Part shown: positions 24,369-32,871 of the stretch, piece after piece | Numbering within the stretch: the stretch's first letter is position 1 | How the letters are laid out: each line of letters opens with the position of its first letter | Origin: Streptomyces sp. NBC_01497 | Lineage (GTDB): Bacteria > Actinomycetota > Actinomycetes > Streptomycetales > Streptomycetaceae | Length of the DNA: 64,000 nt | Direction: 5' to 3' | Assembly (NCBI RefSeq): GCF_036250695.1 | Contig: NZ_CP109427.1 | Span: 5,890,001 to 5,954,000 of the forward strand | Translations under genes and position numbers: made by a program | The notes under the pieces: generated by a model | What the model saw: only the letters and a program-made list of their open reading frames with translations | The model's database searches: none | What the model was told of the DNA's origin: nothing

Positions 24369-26768
24369 TCAGGGCCGCTCCTCGACGGTCACCGTGACGG
24401 CGGCGTGCAGTGCCCGCGTGTGGTCCACCTCGCGCACCGGACCGGTCAGTTCGGCCGCCGCGCGCAGCCGTACGCCGCTGTCCGCGGCCGACGTGGCGAG
24501 CCGCAACTCCAGCGCGCCCGGTTCGACGATCCGCCGCCCTTCGGTGCCCGTGAAGGACGCCAGGTCCGCCGGTACCCGCATCTCGACCCGCGCCCGCTGG
24601 TCCGGTTCCAGGGTGAACCGCGCCCAGCCGATGAGGCGTTGGACGGGGCGTACGACGGAGGCGACCGGGTCGTGCAGGTAGAGCTGCGCCACCTCGGTGC
24701 CCGGGCGCGCGCCGGTGTTGCGGACGGTGAAGGACAGCGCGAGCTCTCCGTCGGTCGCCGCGACGGGGGTGCGAAGCGCGAGGCCGGACCAGGTGAAGGA
24801 GGTGTACGTCAGCCCGTGGCCGAACGCGAACGCCGGGGTGGGGTCGATGCTCGACACACTGCTGGGGCCCGCGAGCGGTGCCGCGAGGTAGCTGGAGGGC
24901 TGAGCACCCGGCAGGCGCGGCACGCTCACCGGCAGCCGCCCGGACGGGTCCACGCGGCCCGAGAGCACACCGGCGATCGCCCGCGTGCCCTCCTGGCCGG
25001 GGAAGAACGTCTGGACGATCGCCGCGGCCTCCTCCACCGCGCGCCCCAGTGCGTACGGCCGGCCAGCCAGCAGGACGGCGACGACCGGGGTTCCGCAATC
25101 CAGCAGGGCGTCCAGCAGGGGCTGTTGGGCGCCGGGCAGGGTCAGGTCGGGTGCGTCGCAGCCCTCGCCGCTGGTGCCGCGGCCGAACAGCCCCGCGCGG
25201 TCGCCGAGCGCCGCGAGCACCACGTCCGCGTCCCGCGCCGCCGCGACCGCGGCCGCGATGCCGTCCGTGCCGGGGGTGTCCACTCCGCAGCCCTCGGCGA
25301 CGATGATCTCGGCATCCGGGAACTCCGCCGTCAACGCCTCGCTCAGGGTGGGCAGTTCGATGCCGGGAGCGAGGTCCGGGTGCTGGGCCCCGATGTGCAC
25401 GGGGAACGAGTAGCAGCCGAGGACCGCGGTCCGGCTGCCGGCCTGCGGCCCCACCAGCGCGATCCGCAGCCGCGGCGGAGCGGCCGGAGAGTCCGGAGCC
25501 GCCGGGGTACCCGGCAGGGGCAGTGTGCCGTCGTTCGACAGCAGGATCACCGATTCCTCGGCGAGCCGGCGAGCGATGGCGCGGTTCGCGGGCCGGTCGA
25601 GGTCGACGGTCCCGCGCAGCCGCTCCACCGCGTCGCCCTCGGTGTCCGCGTCCGCGAGCGCGGGCGGCACCGGTGACCAGTCCTCGTCCAGCAGGCCCAG
25701 TTCGGCCTTCTGGGTGAGGACGCGGGTGAGCGCGCGGTCCACCGTCTCCTGCGGGAGCCGGCCCGAGGCGAGGGCTTCCCGCAGGGGAGCGCCGAAGGTC
25801 TTGACGGTCGGCAGTTCCACGTCGACCCCGGCCGTGAGCGCCGTCGCCGCCGCGTCGCCGTCGTCCGCCGCGACCCCGTGCAGGGTGCGCAGGAACTCCA
25901 CCCCGAAGTAGTCGGCGACGACCGTGCCGGAAAAGCCCCACGTGTCGCGCAGCAGACCGGTCAGCAACGCGCCGTCCGCCGCGGAGGGGACCCCGTCGGT
26001 GTCCGTGTAGGCGTGCATCACGGAGCGTGCGCCGCCCTCCCGTACCGCCATCTCGAACGGCGGCAGCACCACGTCGGCCCGTTCGCGCGCGCCCATGCTC
26101 ACCGGCGCGAGGTTGCGGCCGGCGCGGGAGGCCGAGTAGCCCGCGAAGTGCTTGAGCGTGGCGATCACCCCGGCGGACTCCAGCCCCCGCACGTACGCCG
26201 TCGCGACGACACCGACGAGGTACGGATCCTCGCCCGCGGTCTCCTCGACCCGGCCCCAGCGGGCGTCGCGTACGACGTCCAGAACGGGCGCGAGGCCCTG
26301 GTGGACGCCGACGGCGCGCATGTCGCGGCCGATCGCCGCCGCCATCTGCGCCACCAGGTCCGGGTCGAAGGACGCGCCCCAGGACAGGGGCACCGGGTAG
26401 GCGGTGGCGCGCCAGGCGGCGAAGCCGGCCAGGCACTCGTCGTGGGCGAGCGCGGGCACACCGAACCGGTTCTTGCCCGCGATCAGCGCCTGCGTCCGCA
26501 TCAACGACAGCGCGCCGAGCGCGGGATCGACCGGCGCGGTGCCGAACGGGCGGGTCAGTTGGCCCATTCCGTTGGGCAGCAGCTCCTCCAGTCGCGGGGG
26601 AGTCTCCATCTCGTGCTGGTACGGGGCGACTTCGGCGCCGTCCTGGGAGGCGCCCGCCCACAGCCCGTACAGCTGCGCGAGCTTCTCCTCCAGGGTCATC
26701 GCGGAGACCAGCTCCGCCACCCGCGCGGCACGGCGGGCCGCGCGGTCCGCGTGGTCTTCGGAGACCAT
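24369..26768 (-). CDS. Glycoside hydrolase family 3 (beta-glucosidase/beta-xylosidase-like)
   Basis: A 799-residue enzyme. The N-terminal TIM barrel (about 1-330) contains MTLEEKLAQLYG, GVPALAHDECLAGF, the LKHFAGYSASRAGRN strand and VVADYFGVEF, where the Asp is the expected nucleophile. The GH3 C-terminal alpha/beta domain (about 390-600) begins ESVILLSNDGTLPL and contains AGRPYALG. A fibronectin-III-like domain ends the protein (about 660-799). No signal peptide is seen, so it should act inside the cell on sugars delivered by the ABC transporter encoded directly upstream in the same operon. ATG 26768 is preferred; GTG 26780 overlapping the previous stop is an alternative. Confidence 0.93.
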   Translation of the reverse strand: MVSEDHADRAARRAARVAELVSAMTLEEKLAQLYGLWAGASQDGAEVAPYQHEMETPPRLEELLPNGMGQLTRPFGTAPVDPALGALSLMRTQALIAGKNRFGVPALAHDECLAGFAAWRATAYPVPLSWGASFDPDLVAQMAAAIGRDMRAVGVHQGLAPVLDVVRDARWGRVEETAGEDPYLVGVVATAYVRGLESAGVIATLKHFAGYSASRAGRNLAPVSMGARERADVVLPPFEMAVREGGARSVMHAYTDTDGVPSAADGALLTGLLRDTWGFSGTVVADYFGVEFLRTLHGVAADDGDAAATALTAGVDVELPTVKTFGAPLREALASGRLPQETVDRALTRVLTQKAELGLLDEDWSPVPPALADADTEGDAVERLRGTVDLDRPANRAIARRLAEESVILLSNDGTLPLPGTPAAPDSPAAPPRLRIALVGPQAGSRTAVLGCYSFPVHIGAQHPDLAPGIELPTLSEALTAEFPDAEIIVAEGCGVDTPGTDGIAAAVAAARDADVVLAALGDRAGLFGRGTSGEGCDAPDLTLPGAQQPLLDALLDCGTPVVAVLLAGRPYALGRAVEEAAAIVQTFFPGQEGTRAIAGVLSGRVDPSGRLPVSVPRLPGAQPSSYLAAPLAGPSSVSSIDPTPAFAFGHGLTYTSFTWSGLALRTPVAATDGELALSFTVRNTGARPGTEVAQLYLHDPVASVVRPVQRLIGWARFTLEPDQRARVEMRVPADLASFTGTEGRRIVEPGALELRLATSAADSGVRLRAAAELTGPVREVDHTRALHAAVTVTVEERP

Positions 26769-26776
26769 GTTGTCGT

Positions 26777-27679
26777 TCACTTTCCTCCGACTCCCATGAG
26801 GCCCTGGACGAGCGCTCTGCGGGCGAACAGGTAGATGAGCAGGACGGGCACGGTGGACAGCACCACGGCGGCGAGCAGCGCGGGGATGTCCACCCCGTAC
26901 TGGGTCTGGAAGTTGTACAGCCCGAGGGTGAGCACCTTGGAGTTCTCGGACTGGGTCAGCACCAGCGGGAAGAGGAAGCCGTTCCATGCCTGCAGCGCGG
27001 AGAAGACCACGATCGTCGACAGGCCGCCCTTGGACAGCGGCACCACGAGCTGGAAGAAGACCCGCTTGGTGTCGGCTCCGTCGATGGCCATCGCCTCGAA
27101 CAGCTCGCCGCCGATGTCCCGCATGGTGCCGGTGAGGATCAGCGCGCACACCGGCAGGCAGAAGGCGGCGGTCGGCAGGATCACCCCGATCAGGTTGTCG
27201 TAGAGCCCTGCCTTGCTGATCAGGTAGAACATCGGCACGATCACCGCCTGCGCGGGCACCGCGAGTCCCAGCAGGAACATCCGGAAGACGGTGGACGTCG
27301 CCCGGCCCCGGTTGCGGACGATCGCGAAGGCCAGCGGCGGCACGAGCAGCAGCACGATCGCCACGACGCTCGCGGTGACCGTGATGGTGTTGAGGAAATA
27401 GCGGCCGAAACCGCCCTGGAAGTCCCGCACGAAGTTGTGGAACGAGAACGTGCCGGGCAGCGACAGCGGGCCGCCCGCCGTGTAGTCCGGCCTGGTGCGC
27501 ACCGTCGCGCCGAGCATCACGTAGACCGGCAGCCCCACCACGCACAGCCACAGGAACGCGCCGATACCCGCGAGGTAGTTGGGGCGTACGCCGACGGCGG
27601 TCCCGGTCGTCGCCGCGCGCCGTGTCGTGCGCGAGGCGTTCCTCCCGTCCGCCGGGGAAGGACGTACCACTGTGGTCAT
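26777..27679 (-). CDS. Carbohydrate ABC transporter permease (MalG-like)
   Basis: A 300-residue inner-membrane protein with about six helices. The EAA loop reads EAMAIDGADTKRVFFQLVVP, which docks on the ATPase. It is the second of two permeases: its ATG overlaps the stop of the first permease gene (ATGA), and its own stop lies just before the GH3 start. Such pairs import oligosaccharides with a lipoprotein receptor. The N-terminal 35 residues are hydrophilic. In streptomycetes the ATPase is commonly the shared MsiK encoded elsewhere; none is present in this operon. Confidence 0.93.
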   Translation of the reverse strand: MTTVVRPSPADGRNASRTTRRAATTGTAVGVRPNYLAGIGAFLWLCVVGLPVYVMLGATVRTRPDYTAGGPLSLPGTFSFHNFVRDFQGGFGRYFLNTITVTASVVAIVLLLVPPLAFAIVRNRGRATSTVFRMFLLGLAVPAQAVIVPMFYLISKAGLYDNLIGVILPTAAFCLPVCALILTGTMRDIGGELFEAMAIDGADTKRVFFQLVVPLSKGGLSTIVVFSALQAWNGFLFPLVLTQSENSKVLTLGLYNFQTQYGVDIPALLAAVVLSTVPVLLIYLFARRALVQGLMGVGGK

Positions 27680-28662
27680 GACAGCCCCTCCTGTGTGCCC
27701 GCCATCCGGTCGTAGCCCGACAGCCGCACCACGACCAGCGAGATGGCCGTCGCCACCACCACGAGCAGCAGCGCGACCGCCGCGCCCGTGCCGTAGTCGA
27801 AGCTCTTGAACGCCTTGTCGTACATGTAGTACGCCGTGATGGTGGTGTCGGTCCCCGGCCCGCCCTCGGTGAGGATCAGCACGGAGTCGAAGGTCGTGAG
27901 GCCGCCGACGATCATGAGGATCACCGACGTGACGACCGCGTTGCGCAGCTGCGGCAGCGTGACGTGGAGGAACTGCCGTATCCGGCCCGCCCCGTCGATC
28001 GCCGCGGCCTGGTAGAGCACCGCCGGGATCGCCCGGGTCGCGCCCTGGTAGATGAGCGAGTGCAGCGGCGTGTACTGCCAGGCGCTGACGAACACCAGCA
28101 CACCGATCGCGCCGGTGCGGGACCCGAGCAGGTTGCCGTCCCCGAACAGCCAGTGGGCCTGCGCGGGAACCCCGAAGTTCGGGTCCAGCAGCGCCCGCCA
28201 GAGCACCGAGACCGCCGTCACCGACAGCAGCAGCGGGATGAAGAAGATCGCGGAGAGTACGGCCCGCCCGCGCTGGCGGCCGGCCGCCCACACCCCGATC
28301 AGGATCGACAGGGGCGTCTGCACCAGCACACCGAGCCCGGTGAGCAGCACGCTGAGCCACAGGCTCTGGATCATCACCGGGTCGTGGAACAGCTTGGTCC
28401 AGTTGGCGAGCCCCGCGAAGGACGGCGAGCCGAGCCCGGTCCAGCTGGTGAACGAGAGCACGGCCACCAGCACCAGCGGGACCAGCGCGAACAGGCCGAA
28501 GAACACCACAGCGGGCAGTGCCCAGAGGATGCCGGGCCGGGCCGCGCCCCGGGCGCCGCGGCGGGCGCGGGCGCGGACCGCCCCGGCCGGCGGCGCCGGG
28601 GGCGCGGCCGTGGGGGGCGGGCCCGCCGGCGTCGTGCCGGCGGGGGAGGCTGCGGACGTCAT
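27676..28662 (-). CDS. Carbohydrate ABC transporter permease (MalF/UgpA-like)
   Basis: A 328-residue inner-membrane protein. The first 45 residues are Pro/Ala/Arg-rich and cytosolic, followed by about six helices beginning WALPAVVFFGLFALVPLVLV. The EAA-type loop is YQAAAIDGAGRIRQFLHVTL. It forms a heterodimer with the downstream MalG-like permease, and lies 20 bases after the solute-binding protein gene. The stop overlaps the next ATG. It is part of the sugar-uptake operon together with a GH3 hydrolase. Confidence 0.93.
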   Translation of the reverse strand: MTSAASPAGTTPAGPPPTAAPPAPPAGAVRARARRGARGAARPGILWALPAVVFFGLFALVPLVLVAVLSFTSWTGLGSPSFAGLANWTKLFHDPVMIQSLWLSVLLTGLGVLVQTPLSILIGVWAAGRQRGRAVLSAIFFIPLLLSVTAVSVLWRALLDPNFGVPAQAHWLFGDGNLLGSRTGAIGVLVFVSAWQYTPLHSLIYQGATRAIPAVLYQAAAIDGAGRIRQFLHVTLPQLRNAVVTSVILMIVGGLTTFDSVLILTEGGPGTDTTITAYYMYDKAFKSFDYGTGAAVALLLVVVATAISLVVVRLSGYDRMAGTQEGLS

Positions 28663-28682
28663 GTCTCTTCCGTCCCCGCCCG

Positions 28683-30119
28683 TCAGCTCGCGTCCAGGGC
28701 CTGCATGGCCTTGATGAAGCCGTCGGCGTCGCTCTTGCCGTCGGTGAACTCCTGGATGGCCTGGTAGATCGGCGTCATCTGCGACGGCGGGTAGGTCTGG
28801 TCCCAGGAGATCTGGAAGGACGGCGCCTTGGAGACCAGGTCCAGCTGGTACTTCGCGTACGCCGGGTCGGAGCTGGTGCCGAGGAACGTGCTGGTGTTCG
28901 TCGTGGTGGGCAGGTTGCCGATCGACAGCTGCGCCTTGATGAACTCCTCGGAGTACATGAGCTTCAGGAACTTGGCGACGGCCGCCGGCTGCTTCGTCTT
29001 CTTCATGACGGAGTAGAAGTTGTTGGTGTTGCCGACGAGGTCGTTCGGATCACCCTTGCCGCCCTGCACGCTCGGGAAGGTGGTGTATCCGAGGTCCTTG
29101 GCCGCGAAGCCGGGGCTCGCCTGCTTCTGCGTGGAGTACTCCCACGACCCCATCAACTCGAACCCGGCCTTGCCGGACGCGAGGAGCTGGGCCGAGCCGC
29201 CGCCGGTCCACTTCACGGAGTCGAAGTTGCTGCCGAACGCCCCCGCGTCCACCAGCTGCCGCACCATGGACAGCGCCTTCTTGCTGTCGGGGCTCGACCA
29301 CGCGCTCTTGTCGCCCGCCACGGCCTTCTCGAAGAGGCCGGGGCCCGCGATCCGGTCGTAGAGGTACTCGTACCACATCATGGTCGGCCACTTGTCGCCG
29401 CCGCCGAGAGCGATCGGGGTGACGCCCTTCGCCTTGAGCTTCTTCACCGAGGCCAGCAGCTCGTCCCACGTCTTGGGCTGCGTGACACCCGCGTTCGCGA
29501 GGACCTTCTTGTTGCTGAACAGCAGGACGGGCTGGGTCCCGCGCATCGGGATGCCGTACGCCTTCCCGTCGATCTTCGCGGTGTTGTAGACCGACGGCAG
29601 GAAGTGGTCGCCGATCGTCGGGTCGTTCGTGAAGACGTCGTCGAGCGGCATCAGCAGCCCGGCCTTGACGAACGGCTTGATGGAGCCGCCGCCCCAGTTG
29701 TAGAAGACGTCGGGCGCCTGCGGCGTGTTGATGATGGTCTGGAGCTTCGTCTGGTAGTCGGCGCCGGGGATCGTGTCGAGGACGGCCTTCACCTTCGACG
29801 TCTTGTTGAACTCGGCCACGATCTGCTTCTCGACCGTGTTGCCCGCGTCGCCGTAGACGAGGACGTGGAACTCCTTGGCTCCGCTCGCGTCGGAGCCGCT
29901 GTCGCACGCGGTCAGCGACGTGCCGAGCAGGAGGGCGGCGCCGCCGCAGGCGACGGTGCGTACGAGCCGGACCCGTGGCGGCGCCGCGCTGCCCGGGGTC
30001 CGCTGCGACGCGGTCTCCACCGCTGTTCGCGTCCGTTCCGCTCCCCGCTTCGCCCCCGACGTCGCGGCCCGCCCCGCCGCCGGCGTCGATCCCCGCGACA
30101 TCCGCATCGATATCCGCAT
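28683..30119 (-). CDS. Extracellular sugar-binding lipoprotein of the ABC transporter
   Basis: A 478-residue protein. A long basic N-terminus (about 50 residues) precedes a hydrophobic segment ending in LTAC, a lipobox, so the mature protein is anchored outside the cell. The mature part (DAGNTVEKQIVAEFNKTSKV, DVFYNWGGGSIKPFVKAGLL, GKAYGIPMRGTQPVLLFSNK) is a family 1 (MalE-like) solute-binding protein for oligosaccharides. It is the first gene of the operon and divergent from the LacI regulator. ATG 30119 is supported by AAGGGGA upstream; ATG 30107 is also possible and would shorten the unusual leader. Confidence 0.92.
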   Translation of the reverse strand: MRISMRMSRGSTPAAGRAATSGAKRGAERTRTAVETASQRTPGSAAPPRVRLVRTVACGGAALLLGTSLTACDSGSDASGAKEFHVLVYGDAGNTVEKQIVAEFNKTSKVKAVLDTIPGADYQTKLQTIINTPQAPDVFYNWGGGSIKPFVKAGLLMPLDDVFTNDPTIGDHFLPSVYNTAKIDGKAYGIPMRGTQPVLLFSNKKVLANAGVTQPKTWDELLASVKKLKAKGVTPIALGGGDKWPTMMWYEYLYDRIAGPGLFEKAVAGDKSAWSSPDSKKALSMVRQLVDAGAFGSNFDSVKWTGGGSAQLLASGKAGFELMGSWEYSTQKQASPGFAAKDLGYTTFPSVQGGKGDPNDLVGNTNNFYSVMKKTKQPAAVAKFLKLMYSEEFIKAQLSIGNLPTTTNTSTFLGTSSDPAYAKYQLDLVSKAPSFQISWDQTYPPSQMTPIYQAIQEFTDGKSDADGFIKAMQALDAS

Positions 30120-30269
30120 CGCGTCCCCTTCGAAAGTGTCGGCAAGATTACCGAAAGCTCTATGGGTCGCGACCGTAGAGTTGGGGTGCGATGCCGTCAA
30201 CAGCCCACCCTGCGAAGAAGCGCTGCGCAATCAAACTGTTACCCAACGGCCTTGCTCTATCCTTCAGCC
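30120..30269. promoter_or_regulatory. Divergent promoter/operator region of the sugar operon
   Basis: Between the solute-binding protein gene and the LacI gene. Two CCGAAAG-like words, TTCGAAAG (30130-30137) and ACCGAAAG (30157-30164), flank a 19-base spacer close to the operon start, and TTCGAA is self-complementary. These are candidates for LacI-family binding but no perfect palindrome is present. Lower GC around 30155-30180 suggests a promoter. Confidence 0.4.
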
Positions 30270-31373
30270 ATGGCAGATGACAGGAGCGCGGGCAAAACCA
30301 CGCTGGCCCAGGTGGCGACGCAGGCCGGAGTCTCGCTCTCGACAGTTTCGAAGGTGCTCAATGGGCGGCCCGACGTCTCGGCCCCCACGCGCATCAAGGT
30401 CGAGGAGCTGCTCGACGAACACGGCTACCGGCGGTCCTCGCCGACACCGCCCGAGGCCCCGCTCCTGGAGATCGTCTTCCACGAACTGGACAGCATCTGG
30501 TCGATGCAGCTGATCAGAGGCGTGCAGAACATCGCCCAGCGCAACGGCATGAGCGTCGTGCTCACCGAGACCGGCACCCGCCACTCACCCGGTGCCGACT
30601 GGGTCGAGGGCGTGCTGCGCCGCCGCCCCCTCGGAGTGGTCCTGGTGTTCTCGACCCTGCCGGACGAGCTGAAGAAGAAGCTCTGGTCGCGTGCCATCCC
30701 GTTCGTCATCGTCGACCCGGCCGGCGACCCCGAGCCCGACGTCCCCTCGGTCGGCTCGGCCAACTGGGCCGGCGGCCTCGCCGCGACCCGCCACCTCGTC
30801 GACCTCGGCCACCGCAGGATCGCCGTGATCACCGGTCCCGAGGACATGCTCTGCTCGCTCGCCCGGCTCGACGGATTCCGCTCCGCGCTCGGCATGGCCG
30901 GCCTGACTCCCGACCCCGCGCTCGTACGGTACGGGGACTTCCATGTCGCGTCCGGGCGGGAGCACGCCCTCGACCTGCTGCGCGGGCCCGACCGCCCCAC
31001 GGCGATCTTCGCGGGCAGTGACCTGCAGGCGCTCGGGGTGCTGGAGGCGGCGCGCGTGCTGGGCCTCCAGGTCCCCCAGGACCTGTCCGTCGTCGGCTAC
31101 GACGACATCCCGCTCGCGCAGTGGTCCAGCCCCGCGCTGACCACCGTCAACCAGCCGCTCGTACGGATGGCGGAGGAGGCGGCGCAGATGCTCCTGCGGC
31201 TGCGCGCGGAGCGCGCCGCGGGGCGCACGGACGAGCGGGGCGCGGGCCGCTCCGACGCCCGCGCCGACCAGGCCGGCCCCGAGACCCGGATCGAGCTGGG
31301 CACCCGCCTCGTCGTACGGGACAGCACCCGCGCGCCCGCGGCCCGGCCGGAACCGGCCGGGCCGGGCCGCTGA
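30270..31373 (+). CDS. LacI family transcriptional regulator
   Basis: A 367-residue regulator. The N-terminal HTH (about 10-55) reads TTLAQVATQAGVSLSTVSKV followed by LNGRPDVSAPTRIKVEELL with the hinge helix. The periplasmic-binding-like effector domain follows, with VDLGHRRIAVITGPEDM, FAGSDLQALGVLEAA and VVGYDDIPLAQWSSPALTTV. Near the C-terminus a roughly 30-residue Arg/Ala/Asp insertion precedes ETRIELGTRLVVRDST. It is divergent from the sugar ABC/GH3 operon and most likely represses it, releasing on binding of the imported or cleaved sugar. Start at ATG 30270. Confidence 0.93.
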   Translation: MADDRSAGKTTLAQVATQAGVSLSTVSKVLNGRPDVSAPTRIKVEELLDEHGYRRSSPTPPEAPLLEIVFHELDSIWSMQLIRGVQNIAQRNGMSVVLTETGTRHSPGADWVEGVLRRRPLGVVLVFSTLPDELKKKLWSRAIPFVIVDPAGDPEPDVPSVGSANWAGGLAATRHLVDLGHRRIAVITGPEDMLCSLARLDGFRSALGMAGLTPDPALVRYGDFHVASGREHALDLLRGPDRPTAIFAGSDLQALGVLEAARVLGLQVPQDLSVVGYDDIPLAQWSSPALTTVNQPLVRMAEEAAQMLLRLRAERAAGRTDERGAGRSDARADQAGPETRIELGTRLVVRDSTRAPAARPEPAGPGR

Positions 31374-31405
31374 CCCAGGCGGTCACCGCGCGGCACACTG
31401 GAGGC

Positions 31406-31663
31406 ATGTGCCGCAGCATCAAGACCCTCCGTCCACCCGCGCTCCCCGAAGAGGCCACCGAGGAGGAGATCACGGCCGCCGCGCTCCAGTACGTCCGCAA
31501 GGTGTCCGGCTTCCGGGCCCCGGCCGCGCACAACCGCGAGGTCTTCGACCGGGCCGTCGCGGAGATCGCCGCCTCCACGGCGAGGCTCCTGGCGGACCTG
31601 GAGGTACGGGGAGCCGCAGCGCCCCGCGCCGAAGCCGGGGAGCCGGCGGCGGCGAGGCGCTGA
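31406..31663 (+). CDS. DUF2277 family protein
   Basis: An 85-residue protein beginning MCRSIKTLRPPALPEEATEE and continuing ALQYVRKVSGFRAPAAHNRE, the signature of DUF2277, a small helical family common in actinobacteria with unknown function. The C-terminus is extended by an Ala/Glu/Arg-rich tail. ATG 31406 follows GGAGGC. It is separated from the LacI gene by 32 bases and could be transcribed with it. Confidence 0.9.
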   Translation: MCRSIKTLRPPALPEEATEEEITAAALQYVRKVSGFRAPAAHNREVFDRAVAEIAASTARLLADLEVRGAAAPRAEAGEPAAARR

Positions 31664-31681
31664 ACCCGCCCGCCGAAAGGC

Positions 31682-32413
31682 CTAGGCGGCCTGGGTGGCC
31701 ACGGCCTCCGGGGCGGGGGCCTGCGCCGGGTCGCAGCCGATCAGTTCGACCGGCGCCACCGCGCCCGCGGCCGCCCTCGGGCGGCGTACGACGTACGCGG
31801 CCACGCCGCCCGCGCCGAACAGCGCCAGCACGGAGAGCACCGTGCCGACCCAGCTCGCGCCGAGCCACTGGCCGCCGAAGTAGCCGAGACCGACGCTGTA
31901 CACCGTCCAGGCGGCACCGGCGAGCGCCGACCAGGGGAGGAAGTCCTTCGTCCTGCGCTGCGAGGCGCCCGCGCCGAACGACATCACCGAGCGGCCCGCG
32001 GGTGCGAACCGCGCGACGACGACCAGGACGCCACCGCCCGCGGCGAGTGCCCTGCCGAGGCTCTCGTGGGCCTTGGTGAGGCGGCGGGAGCGGGTGATGG
32101 CGGAGGTGAGTCTGGCGCTGCCGCTGCGCGCGATGCTGAAGGCGACCAGATCGCCGAGCACGGACGCGGTGGTGGCGCAGAGGCCGAGCAGCAGCAGGGA
32201 AGGGATCTCGTGCGGGAGCCGGCCCGTGTTCGACATCCTGTCGGCGGCGTGCGCCACCGTGGTGGAGGTCGCGGCCGTCGCCGTCGCGGTGGCCGCCGTC
32301 ACGACGATCACGCCGCTCGGCAGGACGGGCAGGAACACGTCGAGCAGGACGGAGAGCGCCACGACGGCGTAGATCCACGGGCTGCTCGCAAGCGACCCAA
32401 GACTCTCCAGCAC
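31682..32413 (-). CDS. DedA/VTT-like membrane protein
   Basis: A 243-residue membrane protein with about five hydrophobic segments. It has DVFLPVLPSGVIVV near the N-terminus, TTASVLGDLVAFSIARSGSA (the conserved G-D-x-x-x-Y/F-x-x-G-x type segment), FAPAGRSVMSFGAGASQ with the R-x-x-P/S-F region, and a TWTVYSVGLGYFGGQWLG segment. This agrees with the DedA/SNARE-associated (VTT) family of phospholipid-scramblase-like envelope proteins. The C-terminal 35 residues are soluble and Ala/Pro-rich. It is convergent with the DUF2277 gene. Confidence 0.82.
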   Translation of the reverse strand: MLESLGSLASSPWIYAVVALSVLLDVFLPVLPSGVIVVTAATATATAATSTTVAHAADRMSNTGRLPHEIPSLLLLGLCATTASVLGDLVAFSIARSGSARLTSAITRSRRLTKAHESLGRALAAGGGVLVVVARFAPAGRSVMSFGAGASQRRTKDFLPWSALAGAAWTVYSVGLGYFGGQWLGASWVGTVLSVLALFGAGGVAAYVVRRPRAAAGAVAPVELIGCDPAQAPAPEAVATQAA

Positions 32414-32871
32414 GGTGCCCGGTCCCCGATTCCGTCTCGTCCTCGGACGCCGTCCGATGTGCCGCGTGGTGTGCGCCCTGATGCGCGGCCGCCCGTCGTC
32501 GCGGGGGAGCGAGGAAACCGGCCTACCAGCTATACAGCGTACGCCCGCTTGCTGTGGGCCGGTCGCGCGCCGTGCGTGATGTTGTCCACTTCGAGATGTT
32601 CGCCGTTCAACAAGCGCTCCCCCGGGGGACTCGCGGGTGACGGAGCGTCACGCGGCGCTCGCGACCGGTCGCCAGGTGTGACCGATGGGCCGGCCGGGAG
32701 AGGTGAGGCAGGCGGCCGGCGCGCCGCCCCGCGCGGGCCCCGGCCTCCCTCTTCGGCCGGTCTCCGGCGGTCAGTGACCGCCGGAGACCGGCGCGGCACC
32801 CATGCGGCGGGGCCGGTCCCGCCGTGCTGGGAGGGGCCGGCCCCGGCCGGGGACCCGGTGCGTCCCGGCGC
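32414..32871. other. Intergenic region with promoter of the DedA-like gene and a hairpin
   Basis: A less GC-rich patch (32520-32610, with tatacagcgtacg and tgttgtccacttcgag) probably contains the DedA-like gene promoter on the minus strand. A perfect palindrome at 32757-32791 is listed separately. No gene seen. Confidence 0.45.
32757..32791 (-). terminator. Perfect palindromic terminator after the PhoD-like gene
   Basis: The 17-base arm CCGGTCTCCGGCGGTCA is exactly complementary to the arm after one central G. It lies about 80 bases downstream of the minus-strand phosphatase stop, where a terminator is expected. Confidence 0.7.

Noticed and set aside
28683..28690. Missing ABC ATPase taken as a broken operon
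   Set aside because: Streptomycete sugar importers commonly rely on a shared ATPase encoded elsewhere, so absence here does not indicate damage.
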